DNA of 64,000 nt from NCBI RefSeq assembly GCF_963855985.1, contig NC_087099.1, positions 774,001 through 838,000 of the forward strand, read 5' to 3'. This DNA comes from Ostrinia nubilalis. Lineage: Eukaryota; Arthropoda; Insecta; Lepidoptera; Crambidae. Shown piece after piece: positions 42,417 to 64,000 of the stretch. The position numbers and the translations under genes are program-made. The notes under the pieces are model-generated. The model did no database searches. It saw only the letters and a program-made list of their open reading frames with translations, and was not told the origin of the DNA. The first letter of the stretch is position 1; each line of letters opens with the position of its first letter.

Positions 42417-43857
42417 TGATAATGAGGATCAGTACTGTTGTAGAAAATTCAATAAAACTAGTATCTACGTTAATCTTTAAGACATAAGAAAGATATATCT
42501 TTTTGAATTATCCAAATCGGACCATTACTTACGAAGATATTAAGTAATAAACATAGGCCGTTTTTGCCGCTAAAATTCAACGTACGCAGGGCCGCGTGAC
42601 GTCACTATATCCGAATCGAGCGCAGCCGGCGTACTATTGGGATGGAAAATATTTTTTTCCAGCTAAACTATCAGTTTTAGAAAAAAACTTTTAATAACAT
42701 TTATTCATCAAAATAAAGTAACATATCGACCAGTAATTTTTAAAAATAAAAATTGTGAAAAATAAGTATCGCTATGTCCAAAAACCACATTTTCATAGGA
42801 TTCGATGCAATGCGGAGACGCGGTTGGGGTGAGTGTAACTTAATGATTGTTTGTATTGAACATAATAATACATAATATGATGCTAATACCCAGTTTCTGG
42901 CCTGGGGGGGGGGGATAAGTCATACCCAGCTTATAGCCTGGGGGGAGGGGGGGAGAGGCAAGTCATATCCAGTTTCTGGCCTGGGGGGAGTCATACTTAG
43001 CTTACGCTTATGGACTGGGGGAAGGGGCTAGCCTTACCCAGCTTCTGGCCTGGGGGAGGGGGGGGGGGTCAAGTCATAACCAGTTGCTATGGGCTGGGGG
43101 GAGGGGCTAGCCTTACCCAGTTTCTGGCCTGGGGGGGTATGTAATACCCAGCTTCTGGCCGAGGGGGAGTCATACCCAGCTTATGCTTCTGGCCTGGGGG
43201 GAGGGGGGGGGGGGTCAAGTCATACCCAGTTTCTGTCATTTCTGGCATGGGGCTGTCATACCCAGCTTCTGGCCGAAGGGGAGTCATATCCAGCTTATGC
43301 TTATGGCCTGGGGGGAGGGTCAAGTTATACCCAGTTTCGGGCCTGGGGGGGGGGGGGTAAATCATACCCAACTTCTGGCCGAGGGGGAAGTCATGCCCAG
43401 CTTATGACCTGGGGAGAGGAGGGGGGCGGGGGACTCATACCCAGCTTCTAGGCTAAGATTAAATAGATTTCCAGACCCCAATCGCGTCTCTGCGTTCCAT
43501 TGAATCGTATGAGCGTATGGATTTTTTGCGTTATTTTTCACAATTTCTATTTTTAAAAATTACCTATCGATAGCTTACTTTATTCTGATGAATAAATGTC
43601 ATTACAAGTTTTTCTCTAAAACTGATAGTTTGGCTAGAAAAAAATATTTTCTATCCACGCAGTACGCCGGCAGCGTTCGGATCGGATATAGTGACGTCAT
43701 CGTCCCCGCGCCGGGCGGTCAGTGAACTTTTTTAGTAATTTGGCCATAACTTCGTCAATTTTTGTCGTAGAACAATAATTTTTGGACTGTGTATTAAGGA
43801 TTTCTTAGCCCTATAAATCTGCATTCACAGCTAAAAATCGAAATGATCCTCATTATG
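42417..43857. mobile_element. Long-TIR foldback element with a G-rich minisatellite core
   Basis: Outer ends AATGAGGATCA / TGATCCTCATT. Arms of about 400 bp are diverged inverted repeats (for example AGCTAAACTATCAGTTTTAG and CTAAAACTGATAGTTTGGCT). No clean target duplication resolved. The core is 42895-43450. Confidence 0.75.
42895..43450 (+). repeat. G-rich minisatellite
   Basis: About ten units of 40-65 bp around CATACCCAGCTTCTGGCCTG followed by runs of 5-12 G. Every unit has at least one G-run, so the plus strand can form G-quadruplexes. Gly/Pro-rich ORFs over it are artefacts. Confidence 0.9.
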
Positions 43858-44159
43858 GTGTTTAATTCGTAACGAGTACAAAGACCTCGTGTTTTCGTTT
43901 TCACGTGAGTCGTCGCAAGTGTACTTAAATCTTAGTAAAAAGATAATTATTTACGCTATCGGTAATTAGTATTAGTATTGGCTCAAAAACGTGACTCACA
44001 CAGTTGATACTCAGGCAGTCAAAAATATTTTTTAAAATAGGTACTCTAATTAGATGTTCACGAAAAGTAACGAGAATTACGAGTAACAGCAGTACCTACC
44101 ATTTAATTACCTACAAAATAGTAATGTTTCCTGTCGTCTAATTAATATGGAAAGAAAAG

Positions 44160-44556
44160 GTCTATAATATAAAAGGAGAAACTGACTGACTTATTCTATC
44201 AACGCACAGCCTAAACGGCTAAACGTAGGCACTTGAAATTTGGAAGGGACGTAGCTTAGGTACCGTAGAGGTGCACTAAAAAAGGAATTCCCGAAATTCC
44301 CACGGGAACGGGAATTAGCGGGAAAATCGTTTTGTATGAAAAATCAAAACCGCTTACGTTAGACGCTTGAAATTTGGCATGCAGGTACCTTAGTAAACTT
44401 AAAGCTTAGTTACAACAGGATATTGCAAAATTCCCTCGGGAACGGGAGTTAACGGGAAAAAACATTTGTATGAAAAAATCTAAACCGCGTAAATACGCGA
44501 TAGAGAAGAAGGGGGTAAAACGGGCTCCACGCGTATGAAGTCGCGGGCGGTCGCTA
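44160..44556 (+). mobile_element. Helitron-like element, second family
   Basis: Shares the CCCACGGGAACGGGAATTAG block and ends GTCGCGGGCGGTCGCTAG. Confidence 0.7.
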
Positions 44557-44874
44557 GTTTTACAGAAAAGCATATTACTGGCTTTTTCTCTTACATTTCT
44601 TGATATACCTGCCTAATTAGAGACGACTCTATGTAAACGATTACTTGCAAATGGTTCCCTTAATTAATATCGTACTCATTATTTAGTGCTCAAATCACAT
44701 TAAAACGGGTGACTTCGATGGGGTTTCATGTGGAAAATCAACGTGGGATGAGAGGTGGGAAAGATAAACTATCGATGATTCAAGATTCTGACACCTTAAA
44801 CCTTTAACGTAGGCGTATTATATTCTGGATTCCTTTACTTAAAACACTGATAATTTCTACAAATTATAACTTTA

Positions 44875-45050
44875 CTAGCTACCCGCCCCGTCTTTGCACG
44901 GCTGCTAAGTATACATAATATACTGAACTACTAATAATAAACCTTCCTCTTGAATCAGTCTATCTATCTTAAGAAACCGCTTCAAAATCCGTGGCGTAGT
45001 TTTAAAGATTTAAGCATACATAGGGACAGACAGACAGGAAAGCTACTTCT
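44875..45050 (-). mobile_element. Helitron-like element, minus strand
   Basis: CTAGCTACCCGCCCCGTCTT..CCGCTTCAAAATCCGTGG..ATAGGGACAGACAGACAG. Inverted relative at 45670-45837. Confidence 0.6.
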
Positions 45051-45137
45051 GGCTGGCTGGTAGGGTCCAAAAGATAAGGAGACATGTAAAGTGCCCCATA
45101 AGGGCTACCTTTTCTTCTTTATTATTTACATTTTGAC

Positions 45138-45192
45138 GTTCATAAGTGCCACTTGTGATCTAAACTGAATAAATATTTTTGATTTAGATTTT
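45138..45192 (+). repeat. LINE 3' tail, second copy
   Basis: Same consensus as 30748-30808, ending in a T-rich run. Confidence 0.6.
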
Positions 45193-45669
45193 TTTTTTGC
45201 TACTTTGTTTATACTATGTAGTGATAAAATCTACAAATTTTAATTTTAAGTCATCTGAAAATAATGAGCTATAGGAACTTCAATGTCTTGATGTATAAAA
45301 TTATATTTTCGTAGTTCTATATTATATACTAATTTACTCACTTACTTCCTTAAACATTAGAAACGTCTTAGTTACTAAAGGCTGCTACTGCAAAGTATCG
45401 ATGAATAAATAAACAATCCCTTCCCTGGTTCAGATCTAGCATGATATAGGGTCGACGCCCGACTGCGCCCTGATATTCCTTCTACAAGTTAAGTAGTTAA
45501 AGTAGGTGCTCTCCCAAGTGATCAATGATATATTAATCAAAGAATCGGATTTGAATGGTCAGCATTCAATTTTAATAAACACACTGAGACTTACAGATTG
45601 TAAACACTTAAAAGTAAAACTTAAATGGTGCCAGTCCAATCATTAGGTACATAGTAAATAGGTATTAAA

Positions 45670-45837
45670 ACAAAGTCGCTCTCCGCTGTATGTCTGTCCC
45701 TATGTAATGCATAGATCGGTTGAACGGTTTTGATGCGGTATTTTTTAAAGATAGAGTGATTCAAGAGGTAGATTTATACTTAATTATGTATACTTGGCAC
45801 TCATGCGAAGCTGGGGCGGGTCGCTAGTTTTTTATAT
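45670..45837 (+). mobile_element. Helitron-like element, plus strand
   Basis: TATGTCTGTCCCTATG..GGCGGGTCGCTAG; relative of 44875-45050 in opposite orientation. Confidence 0.6.
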
Positions 45838-46129
45838 TTCTTGTCACTGTCGGTTTTGTTCACTGTCTATGTATCAATATTCGATTTAGGTAAGCTATTT
45901 AAAAAAAAAAGTATTTTATTTGCCAACAAAAGGTTTACAAATAGTCTGTTTTAGTTGGTTCGTTTAGTGATAGTTAAAATCAGGAGGCACGTGGACGATT
46001 TAACATCCACTAAAATACACGTGGAGTCCTACTCATCCCAGGGCTAGTATATTTCAGTTAACCCCTTCTACACTGATGAAGCGACGCGCAATTCGAGAGA
46101 GGGATGTAGATACCTTTTTTACGTCGGGA

Positions 46130-46680
46130 AATGCTTTGCGCATACCCACTGGTCGATGGGGACGGCCAGTGGGTTATGTGGGACTCTCCACGCCTACCCA
46201 CTAAAGGCGGGGTCTACCCACTAAAACCCGACGGTTCCACCAGAGCCCAAAGAAACGGAGCCGCGAGTTATTGTCCTAGTTGAACATTCGCCCGCAGCTC
46301 CGCCTCAGGCCAGAGGCTCGCTCTCATCTCCGGCATCGAGGAAACCCCCAATCCCCTCCTCCAGTGGTTTTTATAGAGGTTTTCTCCTCACGGCCCTGGT
46401 ACGACAGGACCCCCGGCCCACCGTAGCGGGTTACGGTCTGCTCCATGCTGCTGCTCAATCAGGTCTGCTGATCAAAGAAGTGCCGAGAGCGGCCCTGCAA
46501 AGAAACGCCCCGCTAGCCCCCACCTGTGGGGGTTTTTAAAGATGTCCCCTGCATCGTGGCCCGGGCAAATGCCTCGACGGCCCCGGCCCACTCAATTGTG
46601 GGTTACGGGTTGCCCTACAGGCCCGCCGAGTTGACGAGACCTGCCGCGCAGGTGAGAAGAGCCGCCCGCGTGAACAGACC
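46130..46680. repeat. GC-rich repeat block, origin unclear
   Basis: Two diverged units share CCCCGGCCCAC..GGGTTACGG. The ACCCACTAAA word also occurs in the insert at 9890-10080. Looks like transposon UTR sequence; no frame is recognisable. Confidence 0.4.
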
Positions 46681-48120
46681 ACGCGTAATTTTTTTATAGT
46701 TATTTTTACTGATCAATACATCACAAATACGATACGAAATTCCCTACCTACTAACATACAAGAAACTACTTTCAGCTTTATAAACCCAAGTAAACAAACC
46801 TAGATTGGCAAACTCAGCCTAACTACGTAGTTGGTAGTTCAGTCATGTTTGATCAAAGTTCGTATTTGCATGAAATGTTCCCATTTAATTTACAGATAAA
46901 CTTAGTAAAATCGAATGAAATATATCTAATTAAAGAATGTGAACATGATAATTAAGTAGCCAGCAATAATCAATAGCAATCCAGCGTCAAAGCTTCCATC
47001 ACATTTCTTCAAATCTAAGTACCTAATAAGTATGTATAGTTTTAGAAACATTATTCGATTTTGATTTCTAATGTTAAACAGTTTATTTTTGTTCACACAA
47101 CGTGTATAATAAATATTTACTTTCAAGGCCAAAAATAGCGCGTCTGCTTACTACAAAATTGAGTGAAAAATAAAACAAGGGTGGATAAAAATTGCACGAA
47201 GACAGTTGCAATATTTAACTAAGAACTATTGTGTGTTTGTCTAATTTAGAATAAATGATTAAAAATAAAAAGAAAGTTGGAACCTGTCACGTTAGTAATC
47301 TTCTTGATATTTTGTTTTCTGCCCACACCCTTGCGTGGGACGTAATGTTACAACTAAGAGCCTTACAGACAAAATTAAATGAGGATACTTTTTAGTCTAG
47401 ACATTGTAATATATTATGTTGAACCAATCTTACAGAAAAAGCCAGTTTTAAGTAAAATCCTAACAAAGGGATTTTTTAGAAACCCAACAGAAACATTTTG
47501 TATTGGGTTCACCTAAATTGACACTTTCGCTTTTGTCGTTTACCCAAACCTTTCTTAGTTGAACAGCTTGTAACTACATATTAGAAGTTACTTGTAACTG
47601 CTTATTACCGAAGTGCCTAAATTATTATTTTTTAATTTTTACTCACTATAAAAAAAATATAAAATTACTTGGTGACGCTACGAACCTTTATTGTCGGCTC
47701 AGTCCTTTACACGTTCGTTGTAGGTAACGATAGGTCATTCTAACAATTACGATAGTGGGTCACGTTTCGAAGTAACTTTGCAAAACAAACTAAGCACAAC
47801 ACATTTCCAATGTGACCGATGTTTCTGAAACAATTTGGGTCCCACGGGCTCCACAAAGTGTAATTGCTCGGCCTGTGATTGAGTCTGCCCTCTATTTCAT
47901 CTACGTATCAGATTTAGAGTGAATTTGTTACTTAGGTGCACGAAAATTGTTAAAATCGTTGTGAAGTCTATGAAAATATATTTCGTGGATATGCACATGC
48001 ACAATCTATTAAACCTGCTCAGAATACCTAAGTAAACAGGTGGATATTAATAAATCTATTCAATAAGGAACAAAAAGTGGCGTAAATTCAGAGCAAATGC
48101 TAGTTCTCTTCAAAATCCTG
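46681..48120. other. Spacer with no identified feature
   Basis: AT-rich; no long ORF, no inverted repeat and no known tail seen. Confidence 0.4.
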
Positions 48121-48408
48121 CTAAACCGTTAAGATGTTTGCCGTTCGGTTAAGATCTGACCCGGATAAAAAAATATCCTTGCTTGCGAAATATTTCGCGT
48201 TAAATGCACAACCAAAACAAACATTTGCCATACTAACTAATTCATTCGTTTTATCAAAAAATCCCCAAAGCGAGTTCAAATATCCCTCGGTGAACCCTTG
48301 TCGGAGTCGCAGACCAGAGAATACAGACAACCCATTCACTATCATGCCACAAGAAATTCCAAATCCAAACAGCGATTGGCTAAAATGTCGTGGATAAAAT
48401 CGCAGCAA
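48121..48408 (-). other. Open reading stretch of unknown meaning
   Basis: About 95 codons on the minus strand without stop (SLFGFGISCGMIVNGLSVFS; SMANVCFGCAFNAKYF), hydrophobic in part, no ATG at its upper end (first codon TTG), and a TTTAAGTAG just upstream that could be an acceptor. It might be one exon of a membrane protein or chance. I recognise no family. Confidence 0.2.
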
Positions 48409-48524
48409 TACCTACTTAAGTATTGTTTTAAAGTAAGTAGACGTTTGGGAGTTTTTTTTATGTAACTCAAACCACAAAATGTCTACCCTCCCTAACACGA
48501 AGATCGTTAGTGTTGAGTAAACAT

Positions 48525-48803
48525 TAATAAATAATAATAAATAAATAAATATCCTTGGACATTTTACACTGCGCCGCTAGTCCCAAACTAAGCAAAGCTT
48601 GTACCTACTATGGGTACTAGACAACGGATATAAACATACTTAAATACATTTTTTTTTAAATACATACATATTATACATAGAAAACACCCAGACCCGTCAC
48701 AGAAACTAAAATTCATCATTTCAATTTTTGCCCGACCGGGAATCGAACCCGGGACCTCTCGGCATAGTAGTCCGTTCTGAACCACTACACCAAACGGCCG
48801 AAA
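48525..48803 (-). mobile_element. tRNA-headed SINE
   Basis: Minus strand: head GGCCGTTTGGTGTAGTGGTT with A box TGGTGTAGTGG and B box GGTTCGATTCC, then a body (GGTCTGGGTGTTTTCTATGT..GGGACTAGCGGCGCAGTGTA) and a TTTATTTATTTATTATT tail. The acceptor arms do not pair well, so it is a SINE rather than a working tRNA gene. Confidence 0.8.
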
Positions 48804-50860
48804 CATAGTTCAATCATTTAACGAGTAGTTAATTAGTCGTAAATTGCTTCAGATACTTACCCATGTATTCTTCATCATCGTCAAGCCGACCTGCTCGAGC
48901 TGTGGCCACGGTTACAGCCTACAAGTAGGATATCTTGTGCAAAGAGTTGGCAGAAGTCGGCCAAGGCCGCTCCTGTGTAAAGATTTAATGACCGGCCGTT
49001 TTTACCCGCTGCCCGGCCGCCTCGGGTGCCCACGCGCTGGGTGACGCTGATTATGAACTCGCTAACTTTTAAACTGTTTAGAACTTTGGAATTTTTAATG
49101 AGGTCGCAAAGTACTTCACGATTTTTTGCCACCAATTCGGTGGTGGGTCTAGCGAAACTGATAAAAGATTTTTTTCTTCATTTCTTTGCCATTTGTTTAT
49201 TTATTTAATTAAAATGCAATGCCATGCCATTGAATTTTGTATCTTCCTTGATCCATCTTTATTCTACCTAGTTGTAATATTATTGTATAATTAAGGTGGG
49301 TATCATTTTCAGACAACACGATCATGCTTGCTATTTGTCAAAGGTCTCAGAAGTATTTTTTTTTAATATTGTACCTACATAATTAAGTTTTGATGCCTTA
49401 CCTTTATGTATTGATAGCTACAACCTTATTTATTAAATATCCTTTTAGTATTAAATCCCAGTATCTTCCGTCGATCTGGAAGCCGTACTCCCAGACTGCA
49501 TGTGGGGTAGGTCCCTTATTAGTTTATTTACGAGAGGCCTACGCCCGGCCGCCGATACAAATTTAACTGCCCCTCAAATTTTAACCCGCCCTACGCTTTG
49601 CTCATCGACTCCAGAAGGCACCAGCTTAAGCTTCAAGGTCTTACTCTGATTTGGTCAAAGCGTTTGTAAAATTTCCCTAAATAGCGCTTTTGAAGATTAA
49701 CTTACCTGTGGGTATAAGGATAATCTGTAGTTACCTTTTGAAGTGGAAATACGTAACTAACTACGTGCGTTGATTCGTTTACCTTAATGCAAAATTACTG
49801 CCTCAAATACCTTTCACGGAGGTTGTAAAAGAATGGGAAAACTAAGATATTGATGCGCCGTTCGTTTCCCCCATCAATTCAAAATAGCAGCCATAAACCA
49901 TGCTTTTAACGACGGGTCTCTCGCGACCTTCAAGCCCAAACCAGGGGTATACTCGGAATATATGAAACAGTCCCACTATTGATCGTCTCTCTCATTCCTA
50001 TTAGAAATCCAGGGTGTGTGAGTCAGAGAGATAAAATCAAATCTACAATATTATTCTGCGACATGGAATCTTATCCCACTACTTAAACTAAGTACTCCCA
50101 TTCCGTAATTATGCGACTCGCACTTCTGAGACTTTTTACGTATTTTTTATCCTTGAATGTGTTTTCGTTCATACCATCGTAAAGTATTGAATCTGCTGTG
50201 TGGTTACTACAAAGTAATTTTGCCTTATCTTCAGCGGCAAGTTACTACTTCCACTCTCACTCAAATTGCTTTGAGCTATGCATAAACTTTGGTCCTGGGC
50301 CCTGAGTCCTGACAGATCTCTCATCATCAAAATAATCAGGTCTTATTATAATAAAATCTACAGCAGGATGACGGCTCTTTCTAATTTATAAAAGGCCAAT
50401 GGAGCATGACAAAGGCCTTCTCTCCCCGGATTAACACCATGGAAAGTTAATGATGTAAACTTTTTTACCTATTTTATTTAAATGCAATGCAAATATAAAC
50501 GAAAAACAAAAACTTCAAGAGGATGCTGGCCATATTTCTTTCTTTTAATAATTTAAAGTAAAAAAAAAAAAAGTAAAAAAGTATTTATTTCTCAAAGATG
50601 TCACATGTACAGTTTATTCTGGCGGTCTCTGCACTAAGCTAGAAAGCTTGTATCGCAGCGGCCAATTCAAACAATTACCTTTGTTTAATTTACTCCAATT
50701 TTATTATAAACTCTTGTCGTTAAAAACACAAAATTACTTAAATGTCGTTTTGAAATTATTATTGATGAATGCAACGTTATTTTATAATGTTTGTGGCTAA
50801 ATGCCTGTTGCAAAAGCAAGAAATTGAAAAAAAAAGCAATTTGACAGATGTTTGACACAT
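48804..50860. other. Spacer upstream of PDHB, repeat fragments only
   Basis: GC-rich scrap at 48870-49060 and a repeat-like stretch at 49440-49580 (GATCTGGAAGCCGTACTCCC). Short ORFs here overlap one another on both strands and show no family motif. Confidence 0.4.
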
Positions 50861-51059
50861 GACATATCTGACACGTCCTTACGTGCGAACTTCACCTTGG
50901 TCAATTACGACCTCCATTCATCCTTCGTCCCATCAAAATACAGATTTTATCATCATTTTCAACGATTATTACCGAAAAACGCACTTAAAACCCTTTCAGT
51001 AGGCCTACAAGTGTATTGTTTTAGTATCTAAGTGTAAAACTGTGGTATAAATATTGAAA

Positions 51060-61013
<9,954 letters not shown>

Positions 61014-61127
61014 GTACGTACTGCTGCCTGCACCTCACGCTCGTGAGCCTACTGTGCCCATTCCGAAGTACCAAGTATGCAGCTAAAAAAAACAACTGGT
61101 GGCTGAACCGCACGCTCGTGAGCTCAG

Positions 61128-61210
61128 CCCTACGCGCGCTCGCTCGAAGCGCTCGCTCTACCACGCCCCGCTGACGTCACCGCCGCCGCCGCCGCCGTGC
61201 TCAGCAACAA
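61128..61210 (+). pseudogene. Partial tandem duplicate of PDHB exon 7 end
   Basis: 83 bp matching 60931-61013, offset by 197 bp, with a preserved donor (AACAA|GTACGT) and a preceding CTCAG. The copied flank continues for more than 100 bp. Starts on a codon boundary of the PDHB frame. Could be an alternative mini-exon or simple tandem duplication debris. Confidence 0.8.
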
Positions 61211-61299
61211 GTACGTACTGCTGCCTGCACCGCACGCTCGTGAGCCTACTGTGCCTTACCATTCCGAAGTACTAAGTATGCAGCTAAAACAACTGGTGG

Positions 61300-61735
61300 C
61301 TGAACCTCACGCTCGTGAGCTAATGCCTACTGTGACTTACTATGCCGAAGTGAATTGTCCTGGGACGTGAATGTCGCTAGCAACAAGTATGTAACTAGAA
61401 CCCGAACCGCACGATCGTGAGCCTTACCATGGTGAAGTGTAACACCCTGGGATGTGTTCGGCAATAAGCACGTACCTGGCGCCTAGACTTTACGCTCATG
61501 AATTCAACCTTACTGCACCTCAAGCTGCGTTTTTACTAGGAAATATTTTACGGAGACTTACATTTCTAGCACACTGGGACGCGACCACAGTGCTCGGCAA
61601 CAAATACGTAACTAACGCCTAGACCTCACGCTGGTGAGCTCAGCCCTAATGCGCCTTACCATGTTGAAGTTCACGGCATGAGCGCTGACGTAGCCGCCGC
61701 GCCGCCACTACGCTCAGCAATAAGTGCTTAAGGCC
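61300..61735 (+). repeat. Degenerate further repeats of the PDHB exon 7/intron junction
   Basis: The motif (C)(A/T)CGGCAA(C/T)AA(G/A)(T/C)ACGTA and the flank CACGCTCGTGAGC recur around 61310-61395, 61400-61475, 61580-61640 and 61690-61735 with increasing decay. Confidence 0.55.
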
Positions 61736-62486
61736 GGGTAACAGAGAAAATGGCGAAAATGAGGTTTTCATTTTTCATTTTTGAGGTACTAAACAGTAAA
61801 ATAAAAGGCTAAGATTTTTTTTGGGCATAGTTGAGGATATTTTCTAGGGCTATTAACGGATGGAAACACGATTTGATGAAGTTGACTCGATAGAATAAAT
61901 TCCCAAAGTTACCTCTATTAGTTTTCTAATAATGGTTTTATTTTTAAAATAAGCGATTTGAGATTCTGAATCTTTTACTAAACTAAAGTTCAGAAATAAC
62001 TTGAGGGCTTTTAACGGATGAAATTTTTATATTGCGTCTTATTTAGTTACTATGTTAAAAAATGTGGAAAAAATCGCCCATGACGGCTTGGACAATCTCA
62101 ATCAGTCGCGCGGTGGCGCTTACGGAGGACGGACGCGTGCCAGTTTTTTGGCCGTGACAGTTCTCGATTTGTCAATATTTTTGACAATGATGACTTTGAT
62201 GAGTCACAGTATAATAATACCAGTGTTACTGGAGAAAGCTAAAATTTTTGATAATTAAGAATTCTGAATTTTGTCTACCTATTGAAATTTAAATCGTTGG
62301 CATCCTTTTAAACTAAGACTCTACTCATGATACATTCCTCAAATATGAGACAAAACCAATGAGTTAAAATTACATTTTAATAGTACCTACATACAATCGT
62401 CTTCACTCTTTAGAAGAGCACACTGACACAAATAAATAAATAAAAATTAGGTCAGTGGGTCAAATATAGGGGCAGCTGCACGTCAC
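61736..62486. other. AT-rich stretch after PDHB exon 7, nothing identified
   Basis: A 68-codon open frame at 62052-62258 has no recognisable motif. Missing PDHB last exon could lie here or beyond the window, but no fitting acceptor plus short tail stands out. Confidence 0.35.
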
Positions 62487-62489
62487 TGA

Positions 62490-62917
62490 GGCCTCAGCCT
62501 CGAACTTAGCGGGCAGCGGGGCGGCGGCGGCGGCGGCGCGGGAGCGGCAGGATCTTATGCGTAAAATCAAATAGACCGGTTCTCGAAAACAGCGGCGCGG
62601 CAGCGGCGCCGGAGCGGGCAACGAGCGGGCAGCGGCGAGGGAGCGGGCAACGAGCGGGCAGCGCACTCCTTCTTTTGCCCACAATAAATCGAGCGTTAGG
62701 AATAAATGTGAATCGAAATAAAATTGTCGCCGTTGTTCAGACATTTCGTTTGCGAATAAAAACAAATATCTCGACAACACAACCTCGAACACAACACTTC
62801 GCCGCTAAAGCGCCGCGCGAGCTGCCCGCTTGTTTCGAGAACGGGTCTGCGTTGCCCGCCCCGCTCCAGCGCCGCCGCCGCTCCCGCCCCGCTGCCCGCT
62901 AAGTTCGAGGCTGAGGC
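62490..62917. mobile_element. GC-rich TNA-flanked MITE, copy 2, opposite orientation
   Basis: Same TIR; flanked by TGA (62487-62489 and 62918-62920), 428 bp. Interior reads inverted relative to 57955-58355. Confidence 0.88.
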
Positions 62918-63099
62918 CTGAAAGACGATTCTGTTTACTCGGCATCTGGGCTGGAGAACATGAATCCTTGCTTACAGATGCAGATGTAAATAGAGTTATA
63001 ATTGGACAAATTTTACATGAAATGTTTAACAGAACTCAGTTAAAAGACACATACATGGAATACCAATAAGGTTGCGGAGGGAAAGCTACCTATTATAAA

Positions 63100-63468
63100 C
63101 TAGCGGCCGCCCGCGACTTCGTAAGCGTGGACCTCGTTTTACCCCCGTTAGATATGATGTTTTACCTCATTTTACCCATGTTGATAGATGGCGTTTCACG
63201 GTTTCCCCCGAATGAATATTTACGAACGTCATACCGTAGTTTGTCCAGTGCTGTAGATTTTAACCAATGACGATAGATGGCGCTTTTAGACACGTCTTAT
63301 TTATTTATTGAAATTTATTTGCCACATATCGTCATAATGTTAATCTGGGTTATAAACAATAATACTGTAAAGTTTCAACAAAATCCGTTCAGTAGTTTTT
63401 GCGTGAAAGAGTAACAAACATCCAGACATCATGACATCCAAACTTTCGCCTTTATAATATTAGTAGGA
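63100..63468 (-). mobile_element. Helitron-like element, minus strand
   Basis: 3' end CTAGCGGCCGCCCGCGACTT (plus strand reading), 5' end at TTTATAATATTAGTAGGA. Inside are two tracts with AGATGGCG(C/T)TT. Confidence 0.75.
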
Positions 63469-63543
63469 TATTTCACAATCCAAACTAATATTTACTATTT
63501 AGCATTTACTTACAGTAAATATTAGTTTGGATCGTGAAATATT
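63469..63543. repeat. Short perfect-type palindrome
   Basis: Arms ATTTCACAATCCAAACTAAT and its inverse around a roughly 15-bp loop; directly abuts the Helitron at 63468. Confidence 0.75.
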
Positions 63544-63590
63544 TAAAATAAAAAAAAAGAATAAAACAAAATAGGGTTTCAAATTACCTA

Positions 63591-63785
63591 TCTATAATCT
63601 AATATTATAAAGAGGTAAAGTTTGTGTGTTTGTATATTTGTTAAATTGTAAGGGGTAATCTCGGGATCTACTGAACTGATTTTAAAAAATCTTTCACCAA
63701 TAGAAAGCCACATTATATCTGAGTGTAATAAGTTATATAAAAACCAAAAAATTCCACGCGGGCGAAGCGGCGGGCGGAAAGCTAG
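63591..63785 (+). mobile_element. Helitron-like element
   Basis: Starts TCTATAATCTAATATTATAA, ends GGCGAAGCGGCGGGCGGAAA then GCTAG. Confidence 0.75.
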
Positions 63786-63814
63786 TTTATTTATAATTAT
63801 GTAAGAGCATAATT

Positions 63815-64000
63815 ATTAAAGTCGAAGTCAAACATTCTTTATTTGTGTGGACCTATATTAACGAGAGATTACAAGAGATTACAAGGCGTCAAATATTTCA
63901 AGAAAAAAATTAAAAACTATTATAAAGCTAAATTATGCTCTCATGGAGCCTTTACCTACTCTGACAAATTAAGACTTAGAGAAGAAACTAATAATAAAAC
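63815..64000 (-). mobile_element. LINE 3' end leaving the window
   Basis: AAAGTCGAAGTCAAACATTC..TTTATTTGTGTGGAC resembles the 3' end of the nested LINE at 17328-17400; continues past base 64000. Confidence 0.65.

Noticed and set aside
43087..43451. Gly-rich and Pro-rich ORFs up to 120 codons
   Set aside because: Produced by the G-rich minisatellite; units vary in length, so frames are not maintained.
48728..48800. A tRNA gene on the minus strand
   Set aside because: A and B boxes are good, but the acceptor stem pairs poorly and the sequence continues into a SINE body and AT-rich tail.

Overview
The window is nuclear DNA of an insect, almost certainly a moth or butterfly. Genes are split by short phase-matched introns, AT-rich spacers are full of transposon debris, and many repeats are typical of Lepidoptera: Helitron-like elements with 5'-TC and CTAG-3' ends, RTE-type LINE 3' ends and tRNA-headed SINEs. 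Two gene loci carry ordinary host functions; most of the rest is mobile-element DNA of several ages, much of it nested.

Layout. 1-12,000: gene-free, with RTE tails, Helitrons, a decayed arthropod ORF (about 2.7 kb), a composite palindrome (5757-6190) and a 2.4-kb foldback with nested insertions (about 6925-9310). 12,009-37,800: three tandem sugar-transporter genes (Tret1-like, major facilitator superfamily), each of three exons with identical splice phases. Copy 2 reads as an unequal-crossover hybrid: 5' part like copy 3, last exon end and 3' flank like copy 1. Its second intron has grown to about 9 kb by a Copia element that carries a LINE with a long intact ORF. The spacer between copies 2 and 3 holds a gag-less Gypsy element whose 5' LTR is split by a 3.5-kb TIR element (itself split by a Mutator-like element with an 11-bp satellite) and whose pol is split by a 1.4-kb TIR element with a THAP-domain gene remnant.

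37,800-51,000: spacer with Helitrons, a pogo-like element with a transposase stub (39,634-41,059), a foldback with a G-rich minisatellite (about 42,417-43,857) and a tRNA-derived SINE. 51,060-61,013: seven exons of the mitochondrial pyruvate dehydrogenase E1 beta gene (PDHB); the last few codons are not identified. Its introns hold MITEs of at least four kinds, RTE 3' ends, decaying tandem copies ('echoes') of the 3' ends of exons 3 and 7, and a palindromic repeat dense in CTTTGATCA. 61,740-64,000: Helitrons, a second copy of a GC-rich TNA-flanked MITE, and the start of a LINE that leaves the window.

The transporter genes would move sugar across cell membranes and PDHB would feed pyruvate carbon into the mitochondrion; nothing suggests co-regulation. 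The main interest is structural: element boundaries and insertion order can be read because paralogous gene copies or opposite palindrome arms preserve the empty sites. I found no CRISPR array, no rRNA and no convincing functional tRNA.
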